NCBI GenBank assembly: GCA_045635785.1
Contig: JAZTWJ010000052.1
Location: 1-64,000, forward strand
From: Flemingiibacterium sp045635785
Lineage (GTDB): Bacteria; Bacillota; Clostridia; Oscillospirales; CAG-272
DNA: 64,000 nt
Reading direction: 5' to 3'
Every line of letters starts with the position of its first letter. The first letter of the stretch is position 1. Positions 34,073 through 42,651 of this stretch are shown here, piece after piece. The notes beneath the pieces were generated by a model. That model was given only the letters and a program-made list of their open reading frames with translations, did not search any database and was not told where the DNA came from. The translations under genes and the position numbers were made by a program.

Positions 34073-34855
34073 ATGACAGAATTTCATGTTTATACCCTCG
34101 TCTCAAGCTCCAAGGGAAACTGCGTCTATGTGCGGCTTGGCGAGGATGCGATCCTCATCGACGCAGGCACCTCCTGCAAGCGCATCTGCGATGCGCTAAA
34201 GTCCATAGACAGCGATATTTCCCGCATCAAGGCGATCTTTATCACCCACGAGCACAGCGATCATGTGAGCGCGCTGGAGACTATCGCGAAAAAATACGCC
34301 ATTCCCATCCACATCACCGAACCGTCCGCAAAGGTATATTTGCATGCAAAAGATACGGAAAATGCCGCAAAAGCCATGGTGGTGCATCCGCTTATTTACA
34401 CCGAGCAGGTGGGCAATCTGACGGTGCGATCCTTTGTAACGCCCCATGACAGCGCCGCAAGTGTGGGTTATGTGGTCACGGACGGCACGTCCGCGCATAC
34501 ACTTGCGTTGGCAACCGACATCGGATGCATAACCGACGAGGTTTTCGATGCGCTGATGGGAGTAGAAAACGTCATTCTTGAATCCAATCATGACGAAAAC
34601 ATGCTGCTTTGCGGCTCCTATCCCTATGATCTCAAGCGGCGTATTCTCTCAAATCGCGGACATCTTTCCAACGAATGTGCGGCAGCTTTTGTCAGCCGTT
34701 TGGCGGCTTCGGGAACCAAGCGGATCCTGCTTGCCCATCTCAGCCAAGAGAACAATCTGCCCGAGCTTGCCTTTCACTCGTCCCTGCAGGCATTGCAGGA
34801 TACTGAACTTTCGCTGGCGGTCGCTTCGCCTGCCAAGCCGACAAAACTGATTTAG
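34073..34855 (+). CDS. MBL-fold metallohydrolase, WalJ/YycJ-like
   Basis: 260 aa. The N-terminus VYTLVSSSKGNCVYVRLGEDAILIDAGTSC is typical of YycJ/WalJ. The metal motif is THEHSDHVSAL (about 60-70), with HDSAASVGYVV, LATDIGC and SNHDENML supplying the other ligands. In Bacillus the relative is a 5'-3' exonuclease-like protein in the walRK operon; here walRK is not present and the partner is rlmH, which follows it in many Firmicutes. No strong ribosome site, suggesting translational coupling. Confidence 0.9.
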   Translation: MTEFHVYTLVSSSKGNCVYVRLGEDAILIDAGTSCKRICDALKSIDSDISRIKAIFITHEHSDHVSALETIAKKYAIPIHITEPSAKVYLHAKDTENAAKAMVVHPLIYTEQVGNLTVRSFVTPHDSAASVGYVVTDGTSAHTLALATDIGCITDEVFDALMGVENVILESNHDENMLLCGSYPYDLKRRILSNRGHLSNECAAAFVSRLAASGTKRILLAHLSQENNLPELAFHSSLQALQDTELSLAVASPAKPTKLI

Positions 34856-34864
34856 GAGCTTACC

Positions 34865-35347
34865 ATGCTTCGAATACATATTGTCCATGTGGGCACCATC
34901 AAAGAAAAATATCTCACGGATGCCGTGTCGGAATATGAAAAACGGCTTGGCGCATACTGCGTCCTTGACCACATTTCCGTCAAGGAAGAGCGCCTGTCCG
35001 ACAAGCCTTCTCCCACCGAGATCGAAACGGCGCTGAAAAAAGAAGGCGCGCGTATTCTCGCCGCCCTGCCTCCCCGCGCCTATAATATCGCGCTTTGTGT
35101 GGAAGGCAAGCAGATGTCCAGTGAAGCGTTTTCCGAGCGATTGTCCGCCATCGCCACCGAAGGATTTTCCGATATTTGCCTCATCATCGGCGGCTCGGAC
35201 GGGCTTTCCGATGAAGTAAAAAAGGCTTGTCGTATGCGTCTCTCCGTCTCCGAAATGACCTTCCCCCATCAGCTCATGCGCGTGATTCTGTTAGAACAGC
35301 TCTATCGCGCCTTCAACATTGCGGCGGGCGGAAAGTATCATAAATAA
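34865..35347 (+). CDS. rlmH: 23S rRNA (pseudouridine1915-N3)-methyltransferase
   Basis: 160 aa SPOUT methyltransferase, full length. The knot region LIIGGSDGLSDEVKKACRM (about 100-118) and C-terminal HQLMRVILLEQLYRAFNIAAGGKYHK are characteristic; the last residues vary slightly from the usual GxPYHK. It modifies helix 69 of 23S rRNA in 70S ribosomes. Ribosome site AGGAGCTTACC. Confidence 0.96.
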   Translation: MLRIHIVHVGTIKEKYLTDAVSEYEKRLGAYCVLDHISVKEERLSDKPSPTEIETALKKEGARILAALPPRAYNIALCVEGKQMSSEAFSERLSAIATEGFSDICLIIGGSDGLSDEVKKACRMRLSVSEMTFPHQLMRVILLEQLYRAFNIAAGGKYHK

Positions 35348-35424
35348 CCTCTCTGCGCGGCTCCTCATTGGCATGCGCTTCAATATCCGTCTTTAGTCGG
35401 CGTTGTATGAAAGGATCTCTCTCA

Positions 35425-36909
35425 ATGAACATACTTGGAAAACTTGCTGTTCGCGTCATTCCCGTGGGGATCATGGCGTTTTTGGTTGTCGCCGTCATCG
35501 CTTATCAGCGTGGCGTATACGACATCACTTTCATAGAGCGTCCCTCCGACACCATCACCACGACAACCTCCACCGAAACGACCACATCCGACGGCACCGA
35601 TGGAACCACCTCTCCCACGGAGAGCACCACCGCCTCGGATCCCCAAAACGAAGATCCCCATGCGGATGCCATCCACGCCTTTCTTGGCTCGATGCGCCCC
35701 TCCGCAGAGCTGCGCGCCGACGGCTATGCCGTCACCGATGCGGAATATACCGCCGCCTTTGCCATTGCAAAGCTGCAGACAGAGAACGACCTCGACAATA
35801 TTTTCACCCTGCGCGAAAGAACCGTCTACAAACCCGAGCGCATCATGAACACGCTGTTCAGCGACTATACCACCGTCATGAACCCCGTTGTCGAAGCGCG
35901 TCCGCTGGCAGAGGTCTACATGGATTATCTGCTCATTGACAACGGAACCACCGTCGATATTTTATCGAAGGATGGCGCCGTGCTTTGCCGTAATTTTGAG
36001 ATCGACCGCTATCAGCCCGCCTATACCCGCGATCGGGACGATGCGGCGCTCTTCAAATCCGAGACGCCTTCGGACGACGGAAAAAGCACCGTCACCACCT
36101 ACTACAAGCTGGACGAATTCGGCAGACTGATCCAAAGCGATTACGTGGATGCCGCGGACAATCGCGGACTTTATATCAACTACCCCACCTATTTCGGAAA
36201 ATCCGACAATCAATACGATGTGAAATACAAGGACGGTCTTTACGGCTTCGCCAATCAAAAAGGCTACGTAAGCTCCTACTACCGCTATACCAAGGCTTAC
36301 AATTTCAGCGAAGGCCTGGCGGCTGTGGTGGACGAGGAAGGCGAGCTTTCCTATGTCCAACAGAATTTTTACAGCAAGATCACGTGCGGAAAGCGGTACT
36401 ATCTGAACGATTCCCGTCGCCGCGCCTACGCGGATTATCTGGTGCCCGATTCTCTTGGCATCGAATCTGTGGGCTTCTTCTATTTCGACCACGGGCTGGT
36501 GCGAATCCGCAAGCAGGAATACGATGCCTATCGCTTTGAACAGGGCAGCAAAGAGGTCAATTATGACCGCGATATTGTCATTCGTCTTGACGGTACCGAA
36601 TACCCCATTCCCAAGGATTACACCGTCGTTGGTTATTCCAATGGCGTTTTCTTGCTCGAAAAGCACGGGCTGTTCGGCTTTATGGATTATACGGGCAAGT
36701 GGATCGCCGATCCGATCTATACCCATGCGGAGCCCTTCAACGAGGGGCTTGCAAAGGTGGAGCGCGATGGGATCGAGGGCTTGATCGACACCGACGGCAA
36801 TTTTGTCATTCCCATGCTCTTTGACCACGTCAGCAGTGTTTCCGGCGGTCTGATCGCCGCATACGATGAAGCCTGCGGCTGGGTATTTTTCAATAAAATG
36901 CAAAAATAA
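35425..36909 (+). CDS. WG-repeat extracellular protein with N-terminal membrane anchor
   Basis: 494 aa. A signal-anchor (about 8-25) is followed by a Thr/Ser-rich linker (about 38-72), a globular middle, and at least three C-terminal WG-like repeats. These include LYGFANQKGYVSSYYRYTKA, LFGFMDYTGKWIADPIYTHA and IEGLIDTDGNFVIPMLFDHV. WG repeats form surface-exposed ligand-binding structures in other Firmicutes; no enzymatic motif is visible. The ATG at 35425 follows AAAGGAT by 8 nt. Ends at a strong terminator. Confidence 0.85.
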   Translation: MNILGKLAVRVIPVGIMAFLVVAVIAYQRGVYDITFIERPSDTITTTTSTETTTSDGTDGTTSPTESTTASDPQNEDPHADAIHAFLGSMRPSAELRADGYAVTDAEYTAAFAIAKLQTENDLDNIFTLRERTVYKPERIMNTLFSDYTTVMNPVVEARPLAEVYMDYLLIDNGTTVDILSKDGAVLCRNFEIDRYQPAYTRDRDDAALFKSETPSDDGKSTVTTYYKLDEFGRLIQSDYVDAADNRGLYINYPTYFGKSDNQYDVKYKDGLYGFANQKGYVSSYYRYTKAYNFSEGLAAVVDEEGELSYVQQNFYSKITCGKRYYLNDSRRRAYADYLVPDSLGIESVGFFYFDHGLVRIRKQEYDAYRFEQGSKEVNYDRDIVIRLDGTEYPIPKDYTVVGYSNGVFLLEKHGLFGFMDYTGKWIADPIYTHAEPFNEGLAKVERDGIEGLIDTDGNFVIPMLFDHVSSVSGGLIAAYDEACGWVFFNKMQK

Positions 36910-36913
36910 GCAA

Positions 36914-36951
36914 AAGAGTCTGAAAGATTTATCTTTCAGACTTCCTTTTCA
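36914..36951 (+). terminator. terminator after the WG-repeat gene
   Basis: Stem GAGTCTGAAAGA / TCTTTCAGACTTC with loop TTTA, followed by CTTTTC. Confidence 0.85.
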
Positions 36952-37008
36952 AAATCGCCTACAAACGCCTTGCGATGCCCCCATCGCATAGAAAGGATGG
37001 TCATCATT

Positions 37009-38937
37009 ATGACAAAAATCCCCGAATATTATGCAGGAAGCGCGGATGTCTGCGTCATCGGTGCAGGACATGCGGGCATCGAAGCGGCGCTTGCCGCCGC
37101 AAGGCTCGGATTGTCCACGGTTCTGTTTACCATCAATCTGGATGCCATCGGCAACATGCCCTGCAATCCTTCCATCGGCGGCACGGGCAAGGGGCATTTG
37201 GTCTACGAAATCGACGCGCTGGGCGGAGAAATGGGACGCGCCGCCGACAAAGTGATGCTGCAAAGCCGCGTGCTCAATCTCGGCAAGGGTGCCGCGGTGC
37301 ATTCCAAGCGGATACAAGCGGACAGAGCCGAATACAAGCGTCTCATGAAGCAAACCATCGAAAATACGCCAAATCTCCGTCTGATCCAAGCGGAGATCAC
37401 GGATATTCACTGCGCCGTTGAAAACGGCGTGAAGCGCATTGCATCGGTGGTCACCCATCTTGGCGCACGGTGGGAATGCAAGACCGCCATTCTTTGCTCG
37501 GGAACCTTTCTGCGCGGCAAGATCATCGTCGGTGAAGCCTCCTACGCCGCGGGGCCTGACGGCATGCTTCCCGCCAACGAGCTGACCGCAAATTTGGAAC
37601 GGGAAGGCATCGCCATGATGCGCTTCAAGACGGGGACCCCCGCCCGCGTTCACCGCGATTCCATCGACTATTCGAAATTAGAGGTACAGCCGGGCGATGG
37701 GGAAGTGGATCCCTTCTCCTTGGATTCGGACAGGGAAGCGCTCAATCGCGTGGAGCAGATCCCCTGCCACATCGTCTATACCAATCAAAAAACCCATGAC
37801 ATCATCCGTGCCAATATGGATCGCTCGCCCCTGTATTCGGGCGTCATCGAGGGCGTGGGACCGCGCTACTGTCCCAGCATTGAGGATAAGGTCATGCGCT
37901 TTGCGGACAAGGAGCGCCACCAGCTCTTTGTGGAGCCTATGGGGCGCGACACCAAAGAAATGTACATCGAAGGCTTTTCCTCCTCTCTGCCCGAGGAAAT
38001 CCAGATGCAGATGCTGCATTCTCTGCCGGGCTTTGAAAACGCGCAGGTCATGCGAAGTGCATATGCCATCGAATACGACTGCGTGGATCCCACCCAGCTT
38101 TATGCCACCTTGGAATTCAAGCAGATATCCGGTCTTTACGGCGCGGGACAGTTCAACGGCACCTCCGGCTATGAGGAAGCCGCTGCACAGGGACTTGTCG
38201 CCGGCATCAATGCGGCGCTGAAGATCAAAGGCGAGGAGCCGATGATCCTCACAAGACAAAGCAGTTACATCGGCACGCTCATTGATGATCTTGTCACAAA
38301 GGGAACAAAAGAGCCCTATCGCATCATGACTTCCCGATCGGAATTTCGCCTTTTGCTCCGTCAGGACAACGCGGCAGAGCGTCTGACACCCATCGGACGG
38401 CGCGTCGGATTGATCTCGGATGCCCGTTGGGAAGCATTCGAAACGGAATGCGCCGCGGTGCAAGCGGAGATCAAGCGTCTTGAATCCGTATCCGTCCCGC
38501 CAAATGAAGCGCTGACAGCCATTTTGGAGCAAAACGGCTCCACGCCCATCGCAACGGGCATCCGTTTGGCGGATCTTCTGCGCCGCCCCGAGCTGTCCTA
38601 TGACAAGCTGGCGGAGGTGGATACCACGCGCCCCGAGCTTCCCATCCGTGTGCGCGTGCAGGCGGAGATCGCCATCAAATATGCTGGCTATATCAAGCGA
38701 CAGCTGGCAGATGTGGCGCGCACCGCAAAGTTGGAAGAAAAGAAGCTGCCCGCACCCTTTGATTACAGTCAGATCAAAGGAATTCGCATCGAAGCGGTGC
38801 AAAAGCTGAACAAATTCCAGCCCGCAAACATCGGGCAGGCTTCCCGTATCAGCGGTATTTCGCCCGCCGATATTTCCGTTCTGCTCATCTATTTCGCATC
38901 GCACAAAGGAAAGGAGTATCCGCATGGAGAAGCATGA
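37009..38937 (+). CDS. mnmG: tRNA uridine-5-carboxymethylaminomethyl modification enzyme MnmG (GidA)
   Basis: 642 aa FAD enzyme that with MnmE modifies U34 of tRNAs. The FAD motif VCVIGAGHAGIEAALAAARLG (about 11-31) and the GidA signatures PCNPSIGGTGKGHLVYEIDALGG and GPRYCPSIEDK are present. YVTR-type and SRAEFRLLLR-like sequences appear as MTSRSEFRLLLRQDNA. The start at 37009 follows GAAAGGATGG. Its usual upstream neighbour mnmE is on the other side of the origin here. rsmG overlaps its end by 14 nt. Confidence 0.98.
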   Translation: MTKIPEYYAGSADVCVIGAGHAGIEAALAAARLGLSTVLFTINLDAIGNMPCNPSIGGTGKGHLVYEIDALGGEMGRAADKVMLQSRVLNLGKGAAVHSKRIQADRAEYKRLMKQTIENTPNLRLIQAEITDIHCAVENGVKRIASVVTHLGARWECKTAILCSGTFLRGKIIVGEASYAAGPDGMLPANELTANLEREGIAMMRFKTGTPARVHRDSIDYSKLEVQPGDGEVDPFSLDSDREALNRVEQIPCHIVYTNQKTHDIIRANMDRSPLYSGVIEGVGPRYCPSIEDKVMRFADKERHQLFVEPMGRDTKEMYIEGFSSSLPEEIQMQMLHSLPGFENAQVMRSAYAIEYDCVDPTQLYATLEFKQISGLYGAGQFNGTSGYEEAAAQGLVAGINAALKIKGEEPMILTRQSSYIGTLIDDLVTKGTKEPYRIMTSRSEFRLLLRQDNAAERLTPIGRRVGLISDARWEAFETECAAVQAEIKRLESVSVPPNEALTAILEQNGSTPIATGIRLADLLRRPELSYDKLAEVDTTRPELPIRVRVQAEIAIKYAGYIKRQLADVARTAKLEEKKLPAPFDYSQIKGIRIEAVQKLNKFQPANIGQASRISGISPADISVLLIYFASHKGKEYPHGEA

Positions 38938-39658
38938 ATTTATCGCCGCTTTTTGTCGGATCCTCTCGCAGAATCATCTGCAGTCTTTTGCAAATGAAGC
39001 CATGGCGGAGAAGTTTTTCACGCTGACCGAGCGCATGCTCGCCGTCAATGCCCATATGAATCTCACCGCCATCACCGATATGGAGGGCATCATTCTCAAG
39101 CACTACGCTGATTCGCTGACGGCTGCTCCCTACCTCGAAGAAGGCGCATCGCTGATCGACATCGGCTGTGGTGCCGGTTTTCCGTCTCTTCCCCTTGCCA
39201 TCGCCCGTCACGATCTGCATATCACTGCGTTAGATTCCACCGCCAAGCGCATCGCCTATATCCGCGAGACCGCGGAAATGTTGGAGCTCTCCAATATTAC
39301 CTGCATGGCGGCAAGGGCAGAGGATGCGGCGTTTGATCCCAACCTGCGCGAACGTTTCGACATTTCCTGCGCCAGAGCGGTGGCGAGACTGAATGTTTTA
39401 TGCGAGCTTTGCCTTCCCTTTGTCAAAACAGGCGGCAAATTCATTGCCATGAAGGCAAACGCAGGCGAGGAGCTTGCAGAGGCAAAGGTCGCCATCAGCA
39501 AGCTTGGCGGTCGTCTTCGTTCCGCAAACAGCTTTGCGCTTATTTCCGAAACGGATGGAGAAGAAAATCCCAGACAGATCATTGTAATTGAGAAAATTTC
39601 CCAGCTCTCCCAAATTTATCCGCGAAATTACTCCCAAATCAAGAAAAAACCCCTGTAA
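38924..39658 (+). CDS. rsmG: 16S rRNA (guanine527-N7)-methyltransferase
   Basis: 244 aa. The SAM motif SLIDIGCGAGFPSLPLAI (about 76-93), MNLTAITDMEGI upstream and SCARAVARLNVLCELCLPFVKTGG downstream define RsmG. Loss of the family gene gives low-level streptomycin resistance in other bacteria. Starts within the mnmG 3' end with AAAGGAGTATCCGC as ribosome site, so the two are coupled. Confidence 0.97.
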   Translation: MEKHEFIAAFCRILSQNHLQSFANEAMAEKFFTLTERMLAVNAHMNLTAITDMEGIILKHYADSLTAAPYLEEGASLIDIGCGAGFPSLPLAIARHDLHITALDSTAKRIAYIRETAEMLELSNITCMAARAEDAAFDPNLRERFDISCARAVARLNVLCELCLPFVKTGGKFIAMKANAGEELAEAKVAISKLGGRLRSANSFALISETDGEENPRQIIVIEKISQLSQIYPRNYSQIKKKPL

Positions 39659-39684
39659 TCGGCATCAATCGTGCCCGATTTGAC

Positions 39685-39721
39685 AACCCGTCGAATTTTT
39701 CGACGGGTTTTATTATTTTTC
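39685..39721 (+). terminator. terminator after rsmG
   Basis: Stem AACCCGTCGAA / TTCGACGGGTT followed by TTATTATTTTT. Confidence 0.9.
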
Positions 39722-39822
39722 CGCATACAAAATTCGCCCTTTGCGCGCAGGCATCTGTGGTATCATAATATCAACAGAGCAAGAAATTGCAAATCGAGGA
39801 CGAAAAATCGCGCCCGATCAGG

Positions 39823-39851
39823 GCAGAAAGGAAGACTTGCTGCGCAAGTCA
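39823..39851 (+). repeat. SD-hairpin leader module, copy 2 (noc)
   Basis: GCAGAAAGGAAGACTTGC, then TGC, then GCAAGTCA: 26 of 29 positions are the same as copy 1 at 25508-25536. The GACTTGC/GCAAGTC hairpin lies between the Shine-Dalgarno and the noc start region. Confidence 0.7.
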
Positions 39852-39862
39852 TGGTCATAACG

Positions 39863-40801
39863 ATGACATCCATCGGATTATTCAAAAGCCAAGCAAAACG
39901 TGAAATCGAGGCAGAGCGCGAGCGACTTCGCCGTTCGTGGATCGAATTGGAGGAACGCGAAAAAATCTACCGTCAAAATGAAGAATTCGGGCGCATTCAC
40001 ATGATCCCCACCGAGCGCATCATCGCCAATCCCAATCAGCCGCGCAAGCAGTTTGAGGATGAATCCATCATCGGATTGGCAGACAGCATCCGCATCTACG
40101 GCATTTTACAGCCGCTGACCGTGCGAAAGGTGGAGAATGCGAACGCCTACGGCCCGATTTTTGAAATCATCGCAGGAGAAAGACGCTTTCGCGCGGCGAA
40201 AATGATCGGATTTGCCGCTATTCCCTGCATTCTTGTCAACGCAGACAGCAAAAAATCCGCGGAGTTAGCCATTATTGAAAATCTCCAGCGCGAGAATCTC
40301 AACATTTTTGAGCAAGCAGGCGCCATTGCCTCGCTGATTGATATGTACAAGCTTACGCAAGAGGAAGTTGCCCGACAACTGTCGATCAGCCAATCCTTTG
40401 TAGCGAACAAGCTCCGCATTCTTCGTCTGACTATGGCGGAGCGAGAAAAGATTCTTTCCTACGGGCTGACCGAACGGCACGCCCGCGCGCTACTGAAGGT
40501 CGGCTCCGTGGATCAGCGGCTCCGCATCATCGACTATATACACGCGCACAATCTGAATGTGGCAACCACCGAAGCCTATATTGAACGCTTTCTCAGTCAA
40601 AATGCAAATGAAAAAAGGGAGCCTTCCCAGCGCAAACTCATTCTGAAGGATATACGCATGTTTTATAATTCCATTGACAAGGCGGTTTCCCTTGTCCGTC
40701 AGGCAGGCATCGCCGCCCAAAGCGAACGTTTTGAGGAGGATGACATGATCACGCTCACCATCCGCATCCCCGTAGCCGAAGCGGCGCAAAAAACGTCGTA
40801 A
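39863..40801 (+). CDS. noc: ParB-like nucleoid occlusion protein (Noc)
   Basis: 312 aa. The ParB/Noc core has IIANPNQPRKQFEDESIIGLADSI (CTP-binding region), EIIAGERRFRAAKMIGF, IIENLQRENLNIFEQA, and a helix-turn-helix TQEEVARQLSISQSFVANKLRIL (about 150-172). The divergence from the neighbouring Spo0J, the N-terminal coiled stretch (IEAERERLRRSWIELEERE) and the position after rsmG indicate Noc, which blocks division over the chromosome. The start is uncertain: ATG 39863 (chosen, because looping out the hairpin leaves 12 nt from the Shine-Dalgarno) or ATG 39851. Confidence 0.9.
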   Translation: MTSIGLFKSQAKREIEAERERLRRSWIELEEREKIYRQNEEFGRIHMIPTERIIANPNQPRKQFEDESIIGLADSIRIYGILQPLTVRKVENANAYGPIFEIIAGERRFRAAKMIGFAAIPCILVNADSKKSAELAIIENLQRENLNIFEQAGAIASLIDMYKLTQEEVARQLSISQSFVANKLRILRLTMAEREKILSYGLTERHARALLKVGSVDQRLRIIDYIHAHNLNVATTEAYIERFLSQNANEKREPSQRKLILKDIRMFYNSIDKAVSLVRQAGIAAQSERFEEDDMITLTIRIPVAEAAQKTS

Positions 40802-40817
40802 TGTTTCACGTGAAACA
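40802..40817. promoter_or_regulatory. parS centromere site
   Basis: TGTTTCACGTGAAACA, a perfect match to the 16-bp parS palindrome bound by Spo0J/ParB. It begins at the base after the noc stop codon and lies upstream of soj. Spo0J loading here would nucleate the origin segregation complex about 17 kb from oriC. Confidence 0.97.
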
Positions 40818-40856
40818 TCATTCGACAGAATTCGAAGGAGTATTTACAAAATATCA

Positions 40857-40885
40857 TTGACTTTTTCCGCTTTTGCTGATATAAT
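40857..40885 (+). promoter_or_regulatory. soj-spo0J promoter
   Basis: TTGACT (40857-40862) and TATAAT (40880-40885), 17-bp spacer. A 7-base 0A-box match (TTCGACA, 40821-40827) lies just upstream but is short enough to be chance. Confidence 0.8.
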
Positions 40886-40933
40886 AGAATGGTAGAGATT
40901 TTCTGCATATTTCGATTAAACCGGAGGCGGGCA

Positions 40934-41695
40934 ATGGCATACACAATTTCTCTTGCAAATCAAAAGGGCGGTGTCGGAAAGACCACCTCCGCCGTCAATT
41001 GCGCCGCCGCCATGGGCGCGCTTGGCAAGCGCGTACTTCTCGTTGACTTCGATCCACAAGGAAACGCATCCAGCGGTGTGGGAATCCAGCGCAAAAAGAT
41101 CAGCTATTCTACCTACGATCTGATCATTGGTCGAGCAAAGGCTTTAGAAGCGATCATTGACACGGGCTTTCAGAATCTTTCGGCTATTCCCGCGGAAATA
41201 TCGCTGACGGGCGCCGAATTTGAGCTTGTGGACGTGGAAAACCGCGAGCTTCTTTTGAAAAACGCTCTCGCGGAGGTCGAGGATCAATATGACTACATCT
41301 TTATAGATTGTCCTCCGTCCCTCGGCATTCTATCCATCAATGCGCTTGCCGCCAGCAACGGCATCATCATCCCAATGCAGTGCGAATTTTATTCGCTTGA
41401 GGGACTGTCTCAACTGATGCTCACCATCAAGCAGATCAAAAAACTCTACAATCCCACCATGGAGATTACCGGCATACTGATCACCATGTATAACGGCAGA
41501 CTCAATCTCTCCATGCAGGTGCTGGACGAGCTGAAGAAATATTACGCAGACAAGCTGTTCAAAACAGGCGTTGTTCGCAATGTCCGGCTTTCGGAAGCGC
41601 CCAGCTACGGCGAACCGATTCTCTATTATGATAAGCATTCCAAGGGCGCGCAGGCTTACCTTGAAATTGCAAAAGAGATCATAGAACGAACATAA
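40934..41695 (+). CDS. soj: chromosome-partitioning ATPase Soj (ParA)
   Basis: 253 aa. Deviant Walker A ANQKGGVGKTTSAVN (about 8-22), VLLVDFDPQGNASSG (Walker A'), YIFIDCPPSLGILSINAL (Walker B) and the ParA region VVRNVRLSEAPSYGEPI are all intact. It works with Spo0J and parS in origin segregation and controls DnaA activity in Bacillus. The ATG at 40934 follows CGGAGGCGGGC; the longer frame from 40889 overlaps the promoter's downstream region. Confidence 0.97.
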   Translation: MAYTISLANQKGGVGKTTSAVNCAAAMGALGKRVLLVDFDPQGNASSGVGIQRKKISYSTYDLIIGRAKALEAIIDTGFQNLSAIPAEISLTGAEFELVDVENRELLLKNALAEVEDQYDYIFIDCPPSLGILSINALAASNGIIIPMQCEFYSLEGLSQLMLTIKQIKKLYNPTMEITGILITMYNGRLNLSMQVLDELKKYYADKLFKTGVVRNVRLSEAPSYGEPILYYDKHSKGAQAYLEIAKEIIERT

Positions 41696-41725
41696 AAGCC
41701 AAAATATACAACGGAAGTGAAGCAA

Positions 41726-42616
41726 ATGAAGAAAAAACAAGCGCTCGGACGCGGAATTGACGCGATCTTTCTTGACAATTCGCTTGAAACACAGGAAAAA
41801 ACGCAGACGTTGAGCCTATCACAAATCGAACCGCGGCAAGGACAGCCTCGTAAAAACTTCGATAGCGAAGCCCTTTCACAGCTGGCGGATTCCATCGCAG
41901 CGAACGGACTGATTCAACCGATCGTGGTTCGCAGTATTGAAAATTCGGACTTTTATCAGATCATCGCAGGCGAGCGCCGTTGGCGCGCATCCAAAATGGC
42001 AGGGCTGACCGAGGTTCCCGTGGTGATCCTTGATATTGACGATCGAAAAACCTCTGAATTTGCGCTGATTGAAAACATCCAGCGCGAAGATCTGAGCCCC
42101 ATCGAGGAGGCGCAGGGGTATTATTCTCTGATCCACGACTATGATCTTACACAGGAGCAGGTCGCAAAGCAGGTCGGCAAAAGCCGCGCCACCATCACCA
42201 ATGCGCTCCGCCTTTTGGAGCTTCCCGAAGATGTGCTTGCGCTCGTCTCCGACAAAACCCTGTCCGCAGGACATGCCCGTACGCTGCTTGGCATCAACGA
42301 CAGATCGCGCATTTCCGAAGCCGCCGCATATGTAAGTGAGCATATGCTTTCCGTGCGCGCCACCGAGGAATATGTCAAAAAGCTCAATCTTCTGGCAACA
42401 GTTGCCAATGAAGAAGAAAACGAGTGCGACACGGCAGAGAAGTGCTACTATTCTTCGCTTGAGCAAAAAATCACGCAAGCCATCGGCTGCAAGGTTCGCA
42501 TATCCCACTCAAACCGCAAAAAAACGCTGTCCATTTCCTATAAGGACGCAGATGAGTTGGAGGAGCTGATCCGCAAGCTCGTTGGCGAAAACGAAGCGCA
42601 AAATCTGTTTGTATAA
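41726..42616 (+). CDS. spo0J: chromosome-partitioning protein Spo0J (ParB)
   Basis: 296 aa. N-terminal KKKQALGRGIDAIF (Soj-activating peptide), PRQGQPRKNFDSEALSQLADSI, and IIAGERRWRASKMAGL (CTPase GERRxRA motif). IENIQREDLSPIEEA and the parS-binding HTH TQEQVAKQVGKSRATITNALRLL (about 130-152) follow. The C-terminal dimer domain ends the protein. The ATG at 41726 is 30 nt after soj; the GTG at 41717 lacks spacing to GGAAG. The perfect parS upstream is its target. Confidence 0.97.
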   Translation: MKKKQALGRGIDAIFLDNSLETQEKTQTLSLSQIEPRQGQPRKNFDSEALSQLADSIAANGLIQPIVVRSIENSDFYQIIAGERRWRASKMAGLTEVPVVILDIDDRKTSEFALIENIQREDLSPIEEAQGYYSLIHDYDLTQEQVAKQVGKSRATITNALRLLELPEDVLALVSDKTLSAGHARTLLGINDRSRISEAAAYVSEHMLSVRATEEYVKKLNLLATVANEEENECDTAEKCYYSSLEQKITQAIGCKVRISHSNRKKTLSISYKDADELEELIRKLVGENEAQNLFV

Positions 42617-42651
42617 TCTATATTTCACATACATAAGGGAGTTTTATAAAA

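Noticed and set aside
40821..40827. 0A box TTCGACA upstream of soj
   Set aside because: A 7-base match is expected several times by chance in 64 kb counting both strands, and it lacks the promoter geometry seen at spoIIE.
42617..42651. T-box riboswitch before serS
   Set aside because: Only 35 nt separate serS from spo0J; no specifier stem or antiterminator can fit.
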